Positions 1 through 7,163 of a stretch of DNA of 38,526 nucleotides are shown in pieces. A program made the position numbers and the translations under genes. Within the stretch, counting starts at the first letter, position 1; every line of letters begins with the position of its first letter. The stretch is from a bacterium BMS3Abin15 (GTDB lineage Bacteria > Patescibacteriota > Minisyncoccia > Moranbacterales > 2-12-FULL-40-10). The notes beneath the pieces are model-generated. The model searched no databases and had not been told where the DNA came from. It saw nothing but the letters and a program-made list of their open reading frames with translations. The DNA is taken from NCBI GenBank assembly GCA_002923195.1, contig BDTH01000069.1, forward strand, positions 1 through 38,526. Reading direction: 5' to 3'.

Positions 1-111
1 AATACGTATTTTTATACTTCCTCTATCCCTCTCCTAAAGAAGTGAAGTCTTGATATTCTACACTAATCGTCGATCGATAACTACTGTAGAATAAGTTTAT
101 AAGAAATTTTT

Positions 112-2388
112 TTATATCTTCTCCAATAGGGCGTGTTCGGTGGAAAGTCTTCTTATTCCCTGTTTTTTAAAAGCCACTATTACGACATCTTCTTCAGTAG
201 AAACGACCATCCCTTCTCCAAAATCAGGATGCTTTACTTTATCGCCATCCTTTAATTCGGTATTATGTATTTTGCCGCGCCCGCCAAAGCTGAGCTTGGG
301 CGATGCGGTCGGGTATGAAGTATTATGTATGTTTTTATTTTGAGATTTGAAATTTGAGATTTGAGATTTCGCATTTTGAACAAGATGCGATGGTATATCA
401 TCCAAAAATCTTGACGGAGGATTCATTTGGGTCGTGCCAAAAATATTCCTCTGTTGGGTAAATAAAAGGAAAACTTTTTCTTTAGCTCGGGTTATTCCCA
501 CATACATCAATCGCCTTTCTTCTTCCATTTCCAGCTGGGAAAGCGTGCTTCGAGAATGAGGCAGAATTCCCTCTTCCAGCCCAGTAATAAAAACAAAGGG
601 GAACTCCAATCCCTTGGCACTGTGAAGAGTCATAAGATGGACGGTATCTTTGTCCTGAGCAATATTGTCCGCATCGGAAGCTAGGGCCACTTCTTCTAGA
701 AATGCGTTTAAGGATGAACCTTGCGCCACCGCTAAAGCTTCAGGCGACACGCGGTCTTCTATGTCGTCATATTTTCTGGCTACTGATAGTAATTCTTGAA
801 CATTCTCCCATCTCGTTTCACCTTCTATTGTTCCGTCAAGAAGCACTTTTTCATATCCGCTTTCTTTGAATACTTTTCCGATGAGATCAGTAAGTTTAAC
901 TCTGTTCCTTGATTCATTCATCCGCTTAATGAAATCGCAAAATTTTGCGATTGCGTCTGATCTTACATTTGTCATTCCGAGTGAAGCCGAGGAATCCCGA
1001 GATCCTTCGACAGGCTCAGGATGACGCTTCGCGCCAATTTTAAGTCCGGCGTTAATTAAATCACTTTCTTTTTCCTTGGCAAGCTTTGTCCATAAAGAAA
1101 GTGTTTTTTCTCCGATCCCTCTGCGTGGTTCATTAATAATCCGCTCCAAGGAAATATAGTCGTTAAAATCATTAATTAGCCGCAGGTAGGCTACGATGTC
1201 TTTTATTTCCTTGCGTAAGTAAAATTTTATTCCACCGACAATTCTATAGGGGATGGATCTTTTTAAAAAAATTTCTTCAATAATTCTTGATTGGGCATTA
1301 GTTCGATAAAGAACTACAAATGAAGAATATAATCTTCCTCCTCTAGTTTTGTCTTTTACCTCGTTGGCAATAAATTCGGCCTCGTCTTTTTCGTCTTCTG
1401 CCTCATAAGAAGTAATGGGATGGCCCTCTTTTTTTTCGGTCCAAAGTTTTTTATCCTTGCGGTTAATATTTTTCGAAATTACGCCGTAAGCAGCATCCAA
1501 AATAACTTGGGTTGATCTATAATTTTGCTCCAGATGAATAACTTTCGCTTCCGGATAATCTTTTTCGAAATCGAGAATATTTTGTATATCAGCTCCCCGC
1601 CACATATAAATTGATTGCCAGTCATCCCCGACAACACAAAGATTGCGATGCCCTCGAGCTAATAGATTAACCAAAACATACTGGGCATGATTGGTATCTT
1701 GATATTCATCCACTAAGATATAGCGGAACAGCTCTTGGTATTTTTTCAAAATATCAGGGAATTTTTGGAAAACCTCCACTGTTAGCATAATAAGGTCGTC
1801 AAAATCCAAAGCATTGTTGATTTTCAATTCTTGTTGATATCTTTTATATACCTTAGCTACTGTTTCTTCAAAATATCCTCCCACTTCTTTTTCAAATCGC
1901 TCAGAATCTATAAGTTCATTCTTGGCCTTACCTACACTTTCCAAAAAAGAGCGCGGGCTAAATTGGTCTGTGTTTATTTCCATCTGCTTGAAAACTTTTT
2001 TCATTAAAGAGAGCTGGTCGTCGGTGTCAAAAATATTGAACGACTTTTTATACCCCAGTTTGTCTATCTCCCTTCTCAATATCCTCACACAAATAGAGTG
2101 GAAAGTTCCAGTTATGGGAAGCTCTGATTTTTTCAATTTTATTTGATCTCTCCTTATGCCCAGCAAATCAACGATTCTTTCTTTCATTTCTCCGGCTGCC
2201 TTATTCGTAAAAGTAACTGCTAGCACGTTTTGGGGATTGATATTTTTATCTTTTATTAAATAGGCCACTCGGTGAGTGAGGGTCCGGGTTTTTCCCGAGC
2301 CAGCTCCGGCAATAATCAAAACGGGGCCGCCTATGCTTTTGACAGCTTCTTGTTGGTTAGGATTAAGGGAAGTTAAAATATTGCTCAT
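112..2388 (-). CDS. pcrA: UvrD/PcrA-type superfamily 1 DNA helicase
   Basis: ATP-dependent 3'-5' DNA helicase for nucleotide excision and mismatch repair and for clearing replication blocks. Visible motifs: Walker A GAGSGKT at residues 28-34, motif Ia TFTNKAA, motif II DEYQDT at 227-232, NYRST, YRTN, the LHSAKGLEFPFVF block and VGITRAKE. The C-terminus (GDKVKHPDFGEG...) matches the Tudor-like tail of PcrA, favouring PcrA over UvrD; 758 residues is near family length. Start is the ATG giving MSNILTSLNPNQQEAV, which aligns with the family N-terminus; no clear Shine-Dalgarno is seen. Two oddities are in-frame insertions: residues about 455-473 (2B region) are encoded by a palindromic repeat, and residues about 687-710 in the linker before the tail by a 49-bp GC-rich segment between 11-bp direct repeats. 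Both fall where the family tolerates length variation, so the enzyme is probably functional. Confidence 0.96.
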   Translation of the reverse strand: MSNILTSLNPNQQEAVKSIGGPVLIIAGAGSGKTRTLTHRVAYLIKDKNINPQNVLAVTFTNKAAGEMKERIVDLLGIRRDQIKLKKSELPITGTFHSICVRILRREIDKLGYKKSFNIFDTDDQLSLMKKVFKQMEINTDQFSPRSFLESVGKAKNELIDSERFEKEVGGYFEETVAKVYKRYQQELKINNALDFDDLIMLTVEVFQKFPDILKKYQELFRYILVDEYQDTNHAQYVLVNLLARGHRNLCVVGDDWQSIYMWRGADIQNILDFEKDYPEAKVIHLEQNYRSTQVILDAAYGVISKNINRKDKKLWTEKKEGHPITSYEAEDEKDEAEFIANEVKDKTRGGRLYSSFVVLYRTNAQSRIIEEIFLKRSIPYRIVGGIKFYLRKEIKDIVAYLRLINDFNDYISLERIINEPRRGIGEKTLSLWTKLAKEKESDLINAGLKIGAKRHPEPVEGSRDSSASLGMTNVRSDAIAKFCDFIKRMNESRNRVKLTDLIGKVFKESGYEKVLLDGTIEGETRWENVQELLSVARKYDDIEDRVSPEALAVAQGSSLNAFLEEVALASDADNIAQDKDTVHLMTLHSAKGLEFPFVFITGLEEGILPHSRSTLSQLEMEEERRLMYVGITRAKEKVFLLFTQQRNIFGTTQMNPPSRFLDDIPSHLVQNAKSQISNFKSQNKNIHNTSYPTASPKLSFGGRGKIHNTELKDGDKVKHPDFGEGMVVSTEEDVVIVAFKKQGIRRLSTEHALLEKI
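260..330. repeat. In-frame GC-rich insertion flanked by 11-bp direct repeats
   Basis: The sequence GTATTATGTAT occurs at 260-270 and again at 320-330, bracketing 49 bp of GC-rich DNA. Repeat plus insert equals 60 bp, so pcrA gains exactly 20 codons; the protein shows the duplicated residues IHNT on both sides. This looks like a target-site duplication around a small inserted element, though a local duplication could also explain it. Confidence 0.7.
341..370. repeat. Short tandem GAGATTTGA-type repeat inside pcrA
   Basis: Imperfect tandem units of the type TGAGATTTGA/AATTTGAGATT lie next to the 260-330 insertion and encode the low-complexity stretch KSQISNFKSQ in the linker before the PcrA C-terminal tail. 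The stretch is not part of the conserved helicase core. Confidence 0.55.
971..1026. repeat. Dispersed palindromic element (GTCATTCCGAG...CTCAGGATGAC) in frame in pcrA
   Basis: The ends GTCATTCCGAG and CTCAGGATGAC form an imperfect terminal inverted repeat. The same type of element recurs at 5630-5709, 5996-6079 and 28547-28640. Here it is translated on the minus strand as about 19 residues containing PEPVEGSRDSSASLGMT, between conserved helicase blocks. Confidence 0.85.
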
Positions 2389-2502
2389 AAATTATATTGT
2401 AGCATATTTTTTTCTTTACTCGGTTTTCTCTATGATTGAAATTATTTTTCGTTCCATTATTTGCCTTAATTTACCATAGTCTCTCCATTTTTCCTTCTGT
2501 CT

Positions 2503-2536
2503 GCTTGCATTATTCCCATACGGTAATAATGCAAGC
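2503..2536. repeat. 34-bp palindrome downstream of the PaaX/Cas2-like gene
   Basis: Arms GCTTGCATTATT (2503-2514) and AATAATGCAAGC (2525-2536) are perfectly complementary around a 10-bp centre. It matches the palindrome at 3347-3380 at 31 of 34 positions. It lies 49 bp beyond the stop codon of the regulator gene and has no T-tract, so it is not a typical intrinsic terminator. Confidence 0.9.
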
Positions 2537-2585
2537 ACTAAAATCCCACTAACCAGTATACATTATCTGACTAAACATTTAGGAG

Positions 2586-3230
2586 TTATAATTTAAAGGC
2601 TCTTCTGATTTCCTTTTCATGCAACATTTTATCAACTGTAAAAATTTCTACGTATTTAGTTATTCTAAATATTTCAGAAATAAAAAGAATTTCGTCTTCA
2701 CATTCATAAGGAAATATCCAAACGCTTTTTTGCAACTGACGAAATCCTAATTCCTTTATTTTACGACGTAATGCCCCCCTAGCCCTATCCCGATCTATAG
2801 GAATATCAAAAATAACTATTCTCCATTTTCCATCCCAATTTTTTGGCTTACTGATAGTAATATCGTTCAGAATAAATTCTGTTACCCGTTTCTTTCCTTT
2901 ATTAGTCAGCTTGACTCTCGTCTTTCCATTATTTTCTTTAATTATCTTGATAAATTTTCGTTTTTTCAAACTAGACAGTGCATTACTGATTTGCCGTTTA
3001 TTATAGCTTTTTCTTTTTCCGTCATTGCTTTGTTGACCGAGCCCATCTAATGCTTTAAGGGTATTAGCCGCCACTGCACCGATAAAAACCAGTCCTCCCA
3101 TCGCCAAAAGCATTAGTAAAAATTTAGTTGCGGTAGCTGAGACACTATCGGAGTAGCGGAAATTTTCTATCTTTTCCGCCAGAGATATGCCAGTGTTTCT
3201 TATTTTATCCTTTTGGTTTTTCCCAGACAT
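2586..3230 (-). CDS. Membrane-anchored winged-helix protein with PaaX/Cas2-like C-terminal domain
   Basis: 214 residues. Order of parts: a basic N-terminus, one hydrophobic segment at about 34-58 (KFLLMLLAMGGLVFIGAV), a winged-helix-like region at about 75-125 (ISNALSSLKKRKFIK...VKLTNKGKKRV), and a C-terminal Cas2/PaaX-C ferredoxin-like fold at about 130-214 (WRIVIFDIPIDRDRARGALRRKIKELGF, then QKSVWIFPYE). Such proteins are often labelled Cas2, but there is no cas1 and no CRISPR array in the window, and the winged helix points to a PaaX-like transcription regulator. A membrane anchor is unusual for PaaX. The gene stands alone and is bracketed by two near-identical 34-bp palindromes (2503-2536 and 3347-3380), the upstream one next to a TATAAT at 3327-3332 on this strand. 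Autoregulation or a mobile unit are both possible. The fold assignment is fairly sure; the role is not. Confidence 0.8.
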   Translation of the reverse strand: MSGKNQKDKIRNTGISLAEKIENFRYSDSVSATATKFLLMLLAMGGLVFIGAVAANTLKALDGLGQQSNDGKRKSYNKRQISNALSSLKKRKFIKIIKENNGKTRVKLTNKGKKRVTEFILNDITISKPKNWDGKWRIVIFDIPIDRDRARGALRRKIKELGFRQLQKSVWIFPYECEDEILFISEIFRITKYVEIFTVDKMLHEKEIRRAFKL

Positions 3231-3326
3231 ATTTTTTCAATTAATTTTTAGCAACTATTTATATTCCTGTATTTTTTAGCATTTATCACTGACCTAACAC
3301 TTACTATTCTTGGTAGTTGTAGTTGT

Positions 3327-3355
3327 ATTATAACACATAACACACTGCTTGCATT
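3327..3355 (-). promoter_or_regulatory. Candidate promoter of the PaaX/Cas2-like gene, overlapping the palindrome
   Basis: On the minus strand a perfect TATAAT lies at 3327-3332. The -35 position 17 bp upstream (AATGCA, 3350-3355) is poor and falls inside the 34-bp palindrome at 3347-3380. A palindrome covering the -35 region is the classic place for a repressor or activator site. Confidence 0.45.
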
Positions 3356-3380
3356 ATTTCCATATGGAAATAATGCAAGC
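3347..3380. repeat. Perfect 34-bp palindrome upstream of the PaaX/Cas2-like gene
   Basis: The left half GCTTGCATTATTTCCAT is followed directly by its exact reverse complement, giving a 34-bp perfect palindrome with no spacer. It sits between the divergent PaaX/Cas2-like and UbiA-family genes. Probable operator, or one end of a palindrome-bounded element with the copy at 2503-2536. Confidence 0.9.
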
Positions 3381-3471
3381 AAGTTAAATAATACATTAAA
3401 TATATGGCTTTACGTTCTGCATACGTACTATCTTGATTTATCAACTGTTTTAGTGGTAAATTAAAACCACG

Positions 3472-5085
3472 ATGAAAACCTTAGAAAAAGTGATTGCTAA
3501 AATAGAAAATACTCCCACCAGTTTCCTCTTCTGGGTAACTTCTTTTTTGGGCTTGATAGCCGTTAGGCTTCTAATTGAAAATTGGCTAGGCGGTTTTCAG
3601 AATCGCTCAGGCTTATTTCTTTTTTATGAATTTGCTCATACCCTTCTATTTTTTCTCATTGTTTATTTCCTGTTTTTGGGAATTCTCGAGAAATTTCTGA
3701 AAATTGGTATCAAAAAGATATCCAACGTTTTGCTTTGGGGATATTTGATCATTCTCGCTCCTCCAATAATTGACAATATTATTTCAGGTGGAACTGGTTT
3801 TTGGAGTTTCTATGATTTTGGATCAGCCAGAGATCTCATTGGCAATTTTTTTACATTTTTTGACAGCACTCCGGAAATTGGAATAACTTACGGGGTCAGA
3901 GTGGAAGTAGCACTAGCGGTTATTTTCCTGTTAATATATGGCTACCTGAAGTCAAAAAATATTTTGAAATCTTTAACTTTGGCTGTTATCTCCTATACCG
4001 CTTTTTTTGTTCTAGCCACTGCTCCTTCTTGGATCACAATTTTGGCAAAAGGTTTTTTCAAGGGATTCTTAGCGGTGGGAATAGTTGATACGGCTCAAAT
4101 GTTCCTAACGCCCGCTAAAATATTTTCCCACGAAATCGTAGATATTATCAGTTCTTTGAATATTAAGATGAGTCTAATCTATTCACTAGTTATTACTGGA
4201 ATAATTCTAATCGGATTATTTTTTAACTATAAGGAAAAGTTCATATTATTTTTGAAAAACTCGCGACCGCCTCAACTAATCTATCACGGCGGACTCTTGA
4301 TTATAGGCGTCGGGCTAGGGTCAATACTAAACAATGAAGTGTTGGAAATAAATTTTTTCAACATTGTAAGCTTTCTGGTTCTGCTAATTGCAGTTGTCTG
4401 CGCCTGGCTGTCTTCAGTGGTAGTAAATGACCTGCAGGACAAAAAGATTGACGCGAAAACAAATATTGACCGGCCGCTTATCAAAGAAATATTTTCCGTT
4501 GGAGAATATAAAACATTAGGGTGGACACTTTTCTTGATCTCCATATTATTCTCATCCATCGTGAGTTTTAAAGTGGCCCTTTTGTTTATTGCTTACCAAG
4601 CAATAGCTTGGCTTTATTCTTCTTGGCCGCTGAGACTTAAAAGAATTGCCTTCGTTTCGACTTTTACAAGCGCCATGGCGTCACTGATGATACTTTTTTC
4701 CGGATACATTCTGATTTCACCGCTTCAAAATATAAAAAGTTTTCCTTTTGACATCATCGCACTCCTGGTTATTGGCTATACGCTATCTCTTCCCGTTAAA
4801 GATTTTAGGGATGTAGAGGGAGATAGGGAAAATGGAGTATACACAATCCCGGTTGTATTCGGAAATGAATGGGGGAAAATAATTGTCGGAAGCGGGATAT
4901 TTATCTCTTTTATTTTAAGCGTAGTGTTTCTTAATGAGTTCAAGCTTTTTTGGTGGTCAATATTATTCGGCGGAATAGCTTTTTGGACTGTTATAAAACA
5001 CAAAAATCCACGCACTTTGCCATGGTGGATTTTAGGGTTGGTTTTTATTTACGGATTAATTTTGGTAAAAATAATCCTTCTGTAA
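3472..5085 (+). CDS. UbiA-family prenyltransferase with long N-terminal membrane extension
   Basis: Integral membrane protein of 537 residues. The C-terminal half (about 290-537) carries both Asp-rich motifs of the UbiA superfamily: NDLQDKKID at 319-327 and DFRDVEGD at 444-451, which bind Mg2+ and the prenyl diphosphate. The first 270 residues hold about seven further hydrophobic segments with no motif I recognise; typical UbiA enzymes are about 280-300 residues, so this is roughly a double-length protein. The acceptor substrate cannot be told from sequence. The start is the ATG giving MKTLEKVIAK; no strong Shine-Dalgarno precedes it. Its stop (5083-5085) abuts the stop of ksgA (5086-5088) in convergent orientation with no gap. 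It is divergent from the PaaX/Cas2-like gene and shares the intergenic region containing the palindrome, so it could be under that regulator. Confidence 0.85.
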   Translation: MKTLEKVIAKIENTPTSFLFWVTSFLGLIAVRLLIENWLGGFQNRSGLFLFYEFAHTLLFFLIVYFLFLGILEKFLKIGIKKISNVLLWGYLIILAPPIIDNIISGGTGFWSFYDFGSARDLIGNFFTFFDSTPEIGITYGVRVEVALAVIFLLIYGYLKSKNILKSLTLAVISYTAFFVLATAPSWITILAKGFFKGFLAVGIVDTAQMFLTPAKIFSHEIVDIISSLNIKMSLIYSLVITGIILIGLFFNYKEKFILFLKNSRPPQLIYHGGLLIIGVGLGSILNNEVLEINFFNIVSFLVLLIAVVCAWLSSVVVNDLQDKKIDAKTNIDRPLIKEIFSVGEYKTLGWTLFLISILFSSIVSFKVALLFIAYQAIAWLYSSWPLRLKRIAFVSTFTSAMASLMILFSGYILISPLQNIKSFPFDIIALLVIGYTLSLPVKDFRDVEGDRENGVYTIPVVFGNEWGKIIVGSGIFISFILSVVFLNEFKLFWWSILFGGIAFWTVIKHKNPRTLPWWILGLVFIYGLILVKIILL

Positions 5086-5985
5086 TCAAAACAGCTCAGC
5101 TATTTTTTTCCAGTCGTCCACTGACAATTCCTGTGCTCTTATGGTCGGATCAATTCCGGTCTTTTTTAATTTCCCTTCCACTTCTTTTTTATCCAGATGC
5201 AAACTGTTAGATAAATTATTTACCAGTGTTTTTCTCTTAGCGCAAAATCCCGCTTTCACAATCCGAAAAAAATCTTTCCTTAATTTTGCACTTTGATTTT
5301 TGATATTTGATATCTTTATTACGGCACTATCCACTTTTGGTACTGGATCAAATTTCTCTTTATCAACATAAAATAATATTTCCGGTTTTGCGTAATATTG
5401 AACTGATACAGAAAGAATGCTCATTTTGCCCGGTTTACCCCGTGAAATGCGCTTTGCGCCCCGACTTTCAGTCGGGATTTCACTGGGCGAGGCTACAATC
5501 CTTTCGGCCACTTCCTTTTGCACCATTAAAATCATTTCGCTTGGAGGATTTTGAGTTTCTAGAAACTTTCTGATTATTGGTGAGGTAATATAGTAAGGTA
5601 AATTGGCAACAATTTTGTAGGCACAATGCGTCATCCCGAGCGTAGCCGAGGGATCTAATTTTTTTTTCATTAGATTCTTCGACTCCGCTACGCTTCGCTC
5701 AGAATGACGAGAAAAAAATTGTACTATATTTACTTTAAGTATGTCTTTCTCCACAATCTCTACATTCTTCTGATTTTTAAACTTATTCCTCAACAAATCT
5801 GCCAGCTTATTATCTAATTCCACGGCAATTACTTTCCCCGCATACTTCGCTAGATTTTCCGTTAAAATTCCCTTTCCCGGTCCAATTTCAATAACAACAT
5901 CAGACGGCCTGAGTTTAGCCGCTTTTATAATTTTCTCAACTATATTTTTGTCATTCAAAAAATGTTGTCCTAATTTTTCCGGCAT
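5086..5985 (-). CDS. rsmA (ksgA): 16S rRNA (adenine(1518)-N(6)/adenine(1519)-N(6))-dimethyltransferase
   Basis: Dimethylates two adjacent adenines in the 3' terminal hairpin of 16S rRNA during small-subunit assembly. Motifs: EKLGQHFLND at the N-terminus, SAM motif I VIEIGPGKGILTENLA, and the catalytic NLPYYITSP. I chose the ATG at 5985 (MPEKLGQHFL), which fits the family and has an AGGGA about 8 nt upstream; an extension to 6012 would be translated from a dispersed repeat. Two in-frame insertions are encoded by repeats: residues 93-119 (RHSERSVAESKN...LGMT), between the acidic motif and NLPYY, and residues about 167-183 (EIPTESRGAKRISRG), after MVQKEVAERIVA. Without them the protein would be close to the usual 260-270 residues. 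Both sites are surface loops in the family, so function is probably kept. Confidence 0.95.
   Translation of the reverse strand: MPEKLGQHFLNDKNIVEKIIKAAKLRPSDVVIEIGPGKGILTENLAKYAGKVIAVELDNKLADLLRNKFKNQKNVEIVEKDILKVNIVQFFSRHSERSVAESKNLMKKKLDPSATLGMTHCAYKIVANLPYYITSPIIRKFLETQNPPSEMILMVQKEVAERIVASPSEIPTESRGAKRISRGKPGKMSILSVSVQYYAKPEILFYVDKEKFDPVPKVDSAVIKISNIKNQSAKLRKDFFRIVKAGFCAKRKTLVNNLSNSLHLDKKEVEGKLKKTGIDPTIRAQELSVDDWKKIAELF
5439..5486. repeat. Palindromic element in frame in ksgA
   Basis: Outer arms CCCGTGAAAT and ATTTCACTGGG pair with one mismatch, and an inner hairpin CCCGACTTTCAGTCGGG lies between them. The element is translated within ksgA between the conserved MVQKEVAERIVA and the ILSVSVQYYA block. 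It is a different family from the GTCAT...ATGAC element in the same gene. Confidence 0.7.
5630..5709. repeat. Dispersed palindromic element (GTCATCCCGAGCG...CGCTCAGAATGAC) in frame in ksgA
   Basis: An 80-bp copy of the GTCAT...ATGAC element with terminal inverted repeats, lying wholly inside ksgA and read through as HSERSVAESKN and DPSATLGMT. Its centre contains a T-rich stretch and a second short inverted repeat (GATCTAAT/ATTAGATTC). Confidence 0.88.
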
Positions 5986-5995
5986 AAGTATCCCT

Positions 5996-6079
5996 GTCAT
6001 TCCGAGTGCCAACGAGGAATCCCGTTACAATATTACTTGCTTATAATATTACGAGATCCTTCGACAAGCTCAGGATGAC
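5996..6079. repeat. Dispersed palindromic element upstream of ksgA
   Basis: The copy begins GTCATTCCGAG and ends CTCAGGATGAC. Its centre holds TATTACTTGCTTATAATA, an extra inverted repeat not present in the pcrA copy. It fills most of the gap between ksgA and the DUF348-G5-RlpA gene and could supply a new translation start to ksgA at 6000 or 6012. Confidence 0.88.
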
Positions 6080-6097
6080 AAAATTAAATAAATTTTA

Positions 6098-7063
6098 TCA
6101 ATTTAACACTTCCTCCACTTTGACATTATGCAATATTCCTTGTCCGGGATCGCCGATTTTAGCAAATGAAGCATAAGCCAAATCAATTATTCTTCCCGAA
6201 CTAAGCGGTCCATAATCATTAATTTTTACGATTATCGACTTGCCGTTGTCTAGGTTCGTCACCTTTGCATATCCGCCTTTGAGAATTGAGCGACTAGCAT
6301 TCATCGTTCCCCAACTGGAAGCATAGTAGCTCGCATCTCCTTTATGAGCTTTTCCCAATTTTACATAAGTCCCTTGGATCACAACTTCATTAATAGGCTC
6401 TTTAATAATGTTACTTTCTAAAATTTCTCTGTTAATTTCTTTTCCGTTATGATAAGTAATCTCATATTTTATTTCCCTGATTCCTTTTTCTCCTTTTTGT
6501 TCAATTTTTTTATCACGCCAACCGAGCTTATTATCTTCTTTAGATATAATTTTAAAATCAATGTCTTTTTTCACGATTTTTTCTTCAATATTTACTCTGG
6601 TAATTTTTATTTCTATTCCGTCATGGACGAGGGAGGATCTTGATGGGTGAACGATATCAACGTCACTAAGAACCAGGCTGTTTTCCAGAATGGCATTTTT
6701 TATAATCTTATGCAGAGTATAGCTTTCAATTTCTTCGCCATCAGCAGTGATAGTTATTTTCTTAGCCCGCAAAATGATTATCCTTGATCCAGAAAATATC
6801 TTCGCCTCCACTGAAGGAGTGATGCTGTCATTATCACTGACGCTTATGCCTTGTTCATTAATAAACTCAGAAACTGTACTGGCTTCAGAATTAATTCTAA
6901 AAATCAATCCGTCGTTATTGAGAATCACCTCATTGATGTTCTTTTCATCTTCTTTAATATCACTATTGGATTCAGAACCGCCCCAAAAAGCAAAAACAGA
7001 AGTGCTTACTAGAAGAACCAGCACAATTAAAAGTATATTTAGAAAACTAAGTTTTAATTTCAT
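6098..7063 (-). CDS. Secreted DUF348-G5-RlpA (double-psi beta-barrel) cell-wall protein
   Basis: 321 residues, exported. An N-terminal signal or anchor helix (residues 5-26, LSFLNILLIVLVLLVSTSVF) is followed by a DUF348 ubiquitin-like region (about 53-140), a G5 domain (about 152-231, with the typical end NEVVIQGT) and an RlpA-type double-psi beta-barrel (about 242-319; YYASSWGT, VKINDYGP, GRIIDLAYASFAKIG). The order resembles Firmicute YabE/Rpf-like proteins, in which the last domain is a peptidoglycan hydrolase; here it is RlpA-like, a fold with lytic transglycosylase activity in some members. Likely role: peptidoglycan remodelling. The canonical histidine in the first barrel strand is not obvious, so activity is uncertain. 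Start: ATG at 7063 before a good signal sequence. Confidence 0.85.
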   Translation of the reverse strand: MKLKLSFLNILLIVLVLLVSTSVFAFWGGSESNSDIKEDEKNINEVILNNDGLIFRINSEASTVSEFINEQGISVSDNDSITPSVEAKIFSGSRIIILRAKKITITADGEEIESYTLHKIIKNAILENSLVLSDVDIVHPSRSSLVHDGIEIKITRVNIEEKIVKKDIDFKIISKEDNKLGWRDKKIEQKGEKGIREIKYEITYHNGKEINREILESNIIKEPINEVVIQGTYVKLGKAHKGDASYYASSWGTMNASRSILKGGYAKVTNLDNGKSIIVKINDYGPLSSGRIIDLAYASFAKIGDPGQGILHNVKVEEVLN

Positions 7064-7067
7064 TTTA

Positions 7068-7160
7068 CTGGTTACTAGTTACGGGTTACTGATTATCCCG
7101 CCATAGCGGAACCCCGCTTGCCCCGCTAGTAGCGGAGGCCAAGGCGGTGGCGAGTTACTA
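7068..7160. repeat. Composite repeat: GTTACTAGTTAC units with an embedded GC-rich inverted repeat
   Basis: Short units GGTTACTAGTTACGGGTTACT at the left and GAGTTACTAGA at the right flank a GC-rich segment (7097-7154) containing CCGCCATAGCGGAACCCCGC and GCGGAGGCC...GGCGGTGGCG. It fills the gap between the RlpA-like gene and comM and looks like one repeat inserted in another. Confidence 0.5.
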
Positions 7161-7163
7161 GAT

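Noticed and set aside
2586-3230. CRISPR-Cas system suggested by the Cas2-like fold
   Set aside because: No cas1 or other cas gene and no regularly spaced direct repeats anywhere in the window; the protein also has a winged helix and membrane helix typical of a PaaX-like regulator rather than Cas2.
5986-6012. N-terminal extension of ksgA to 6012
   Set aside because: The added residues MALGMTGIL come from a dispersed repeat, and MPEKLGQHFL with an upstream AGGGA is the conserved start.
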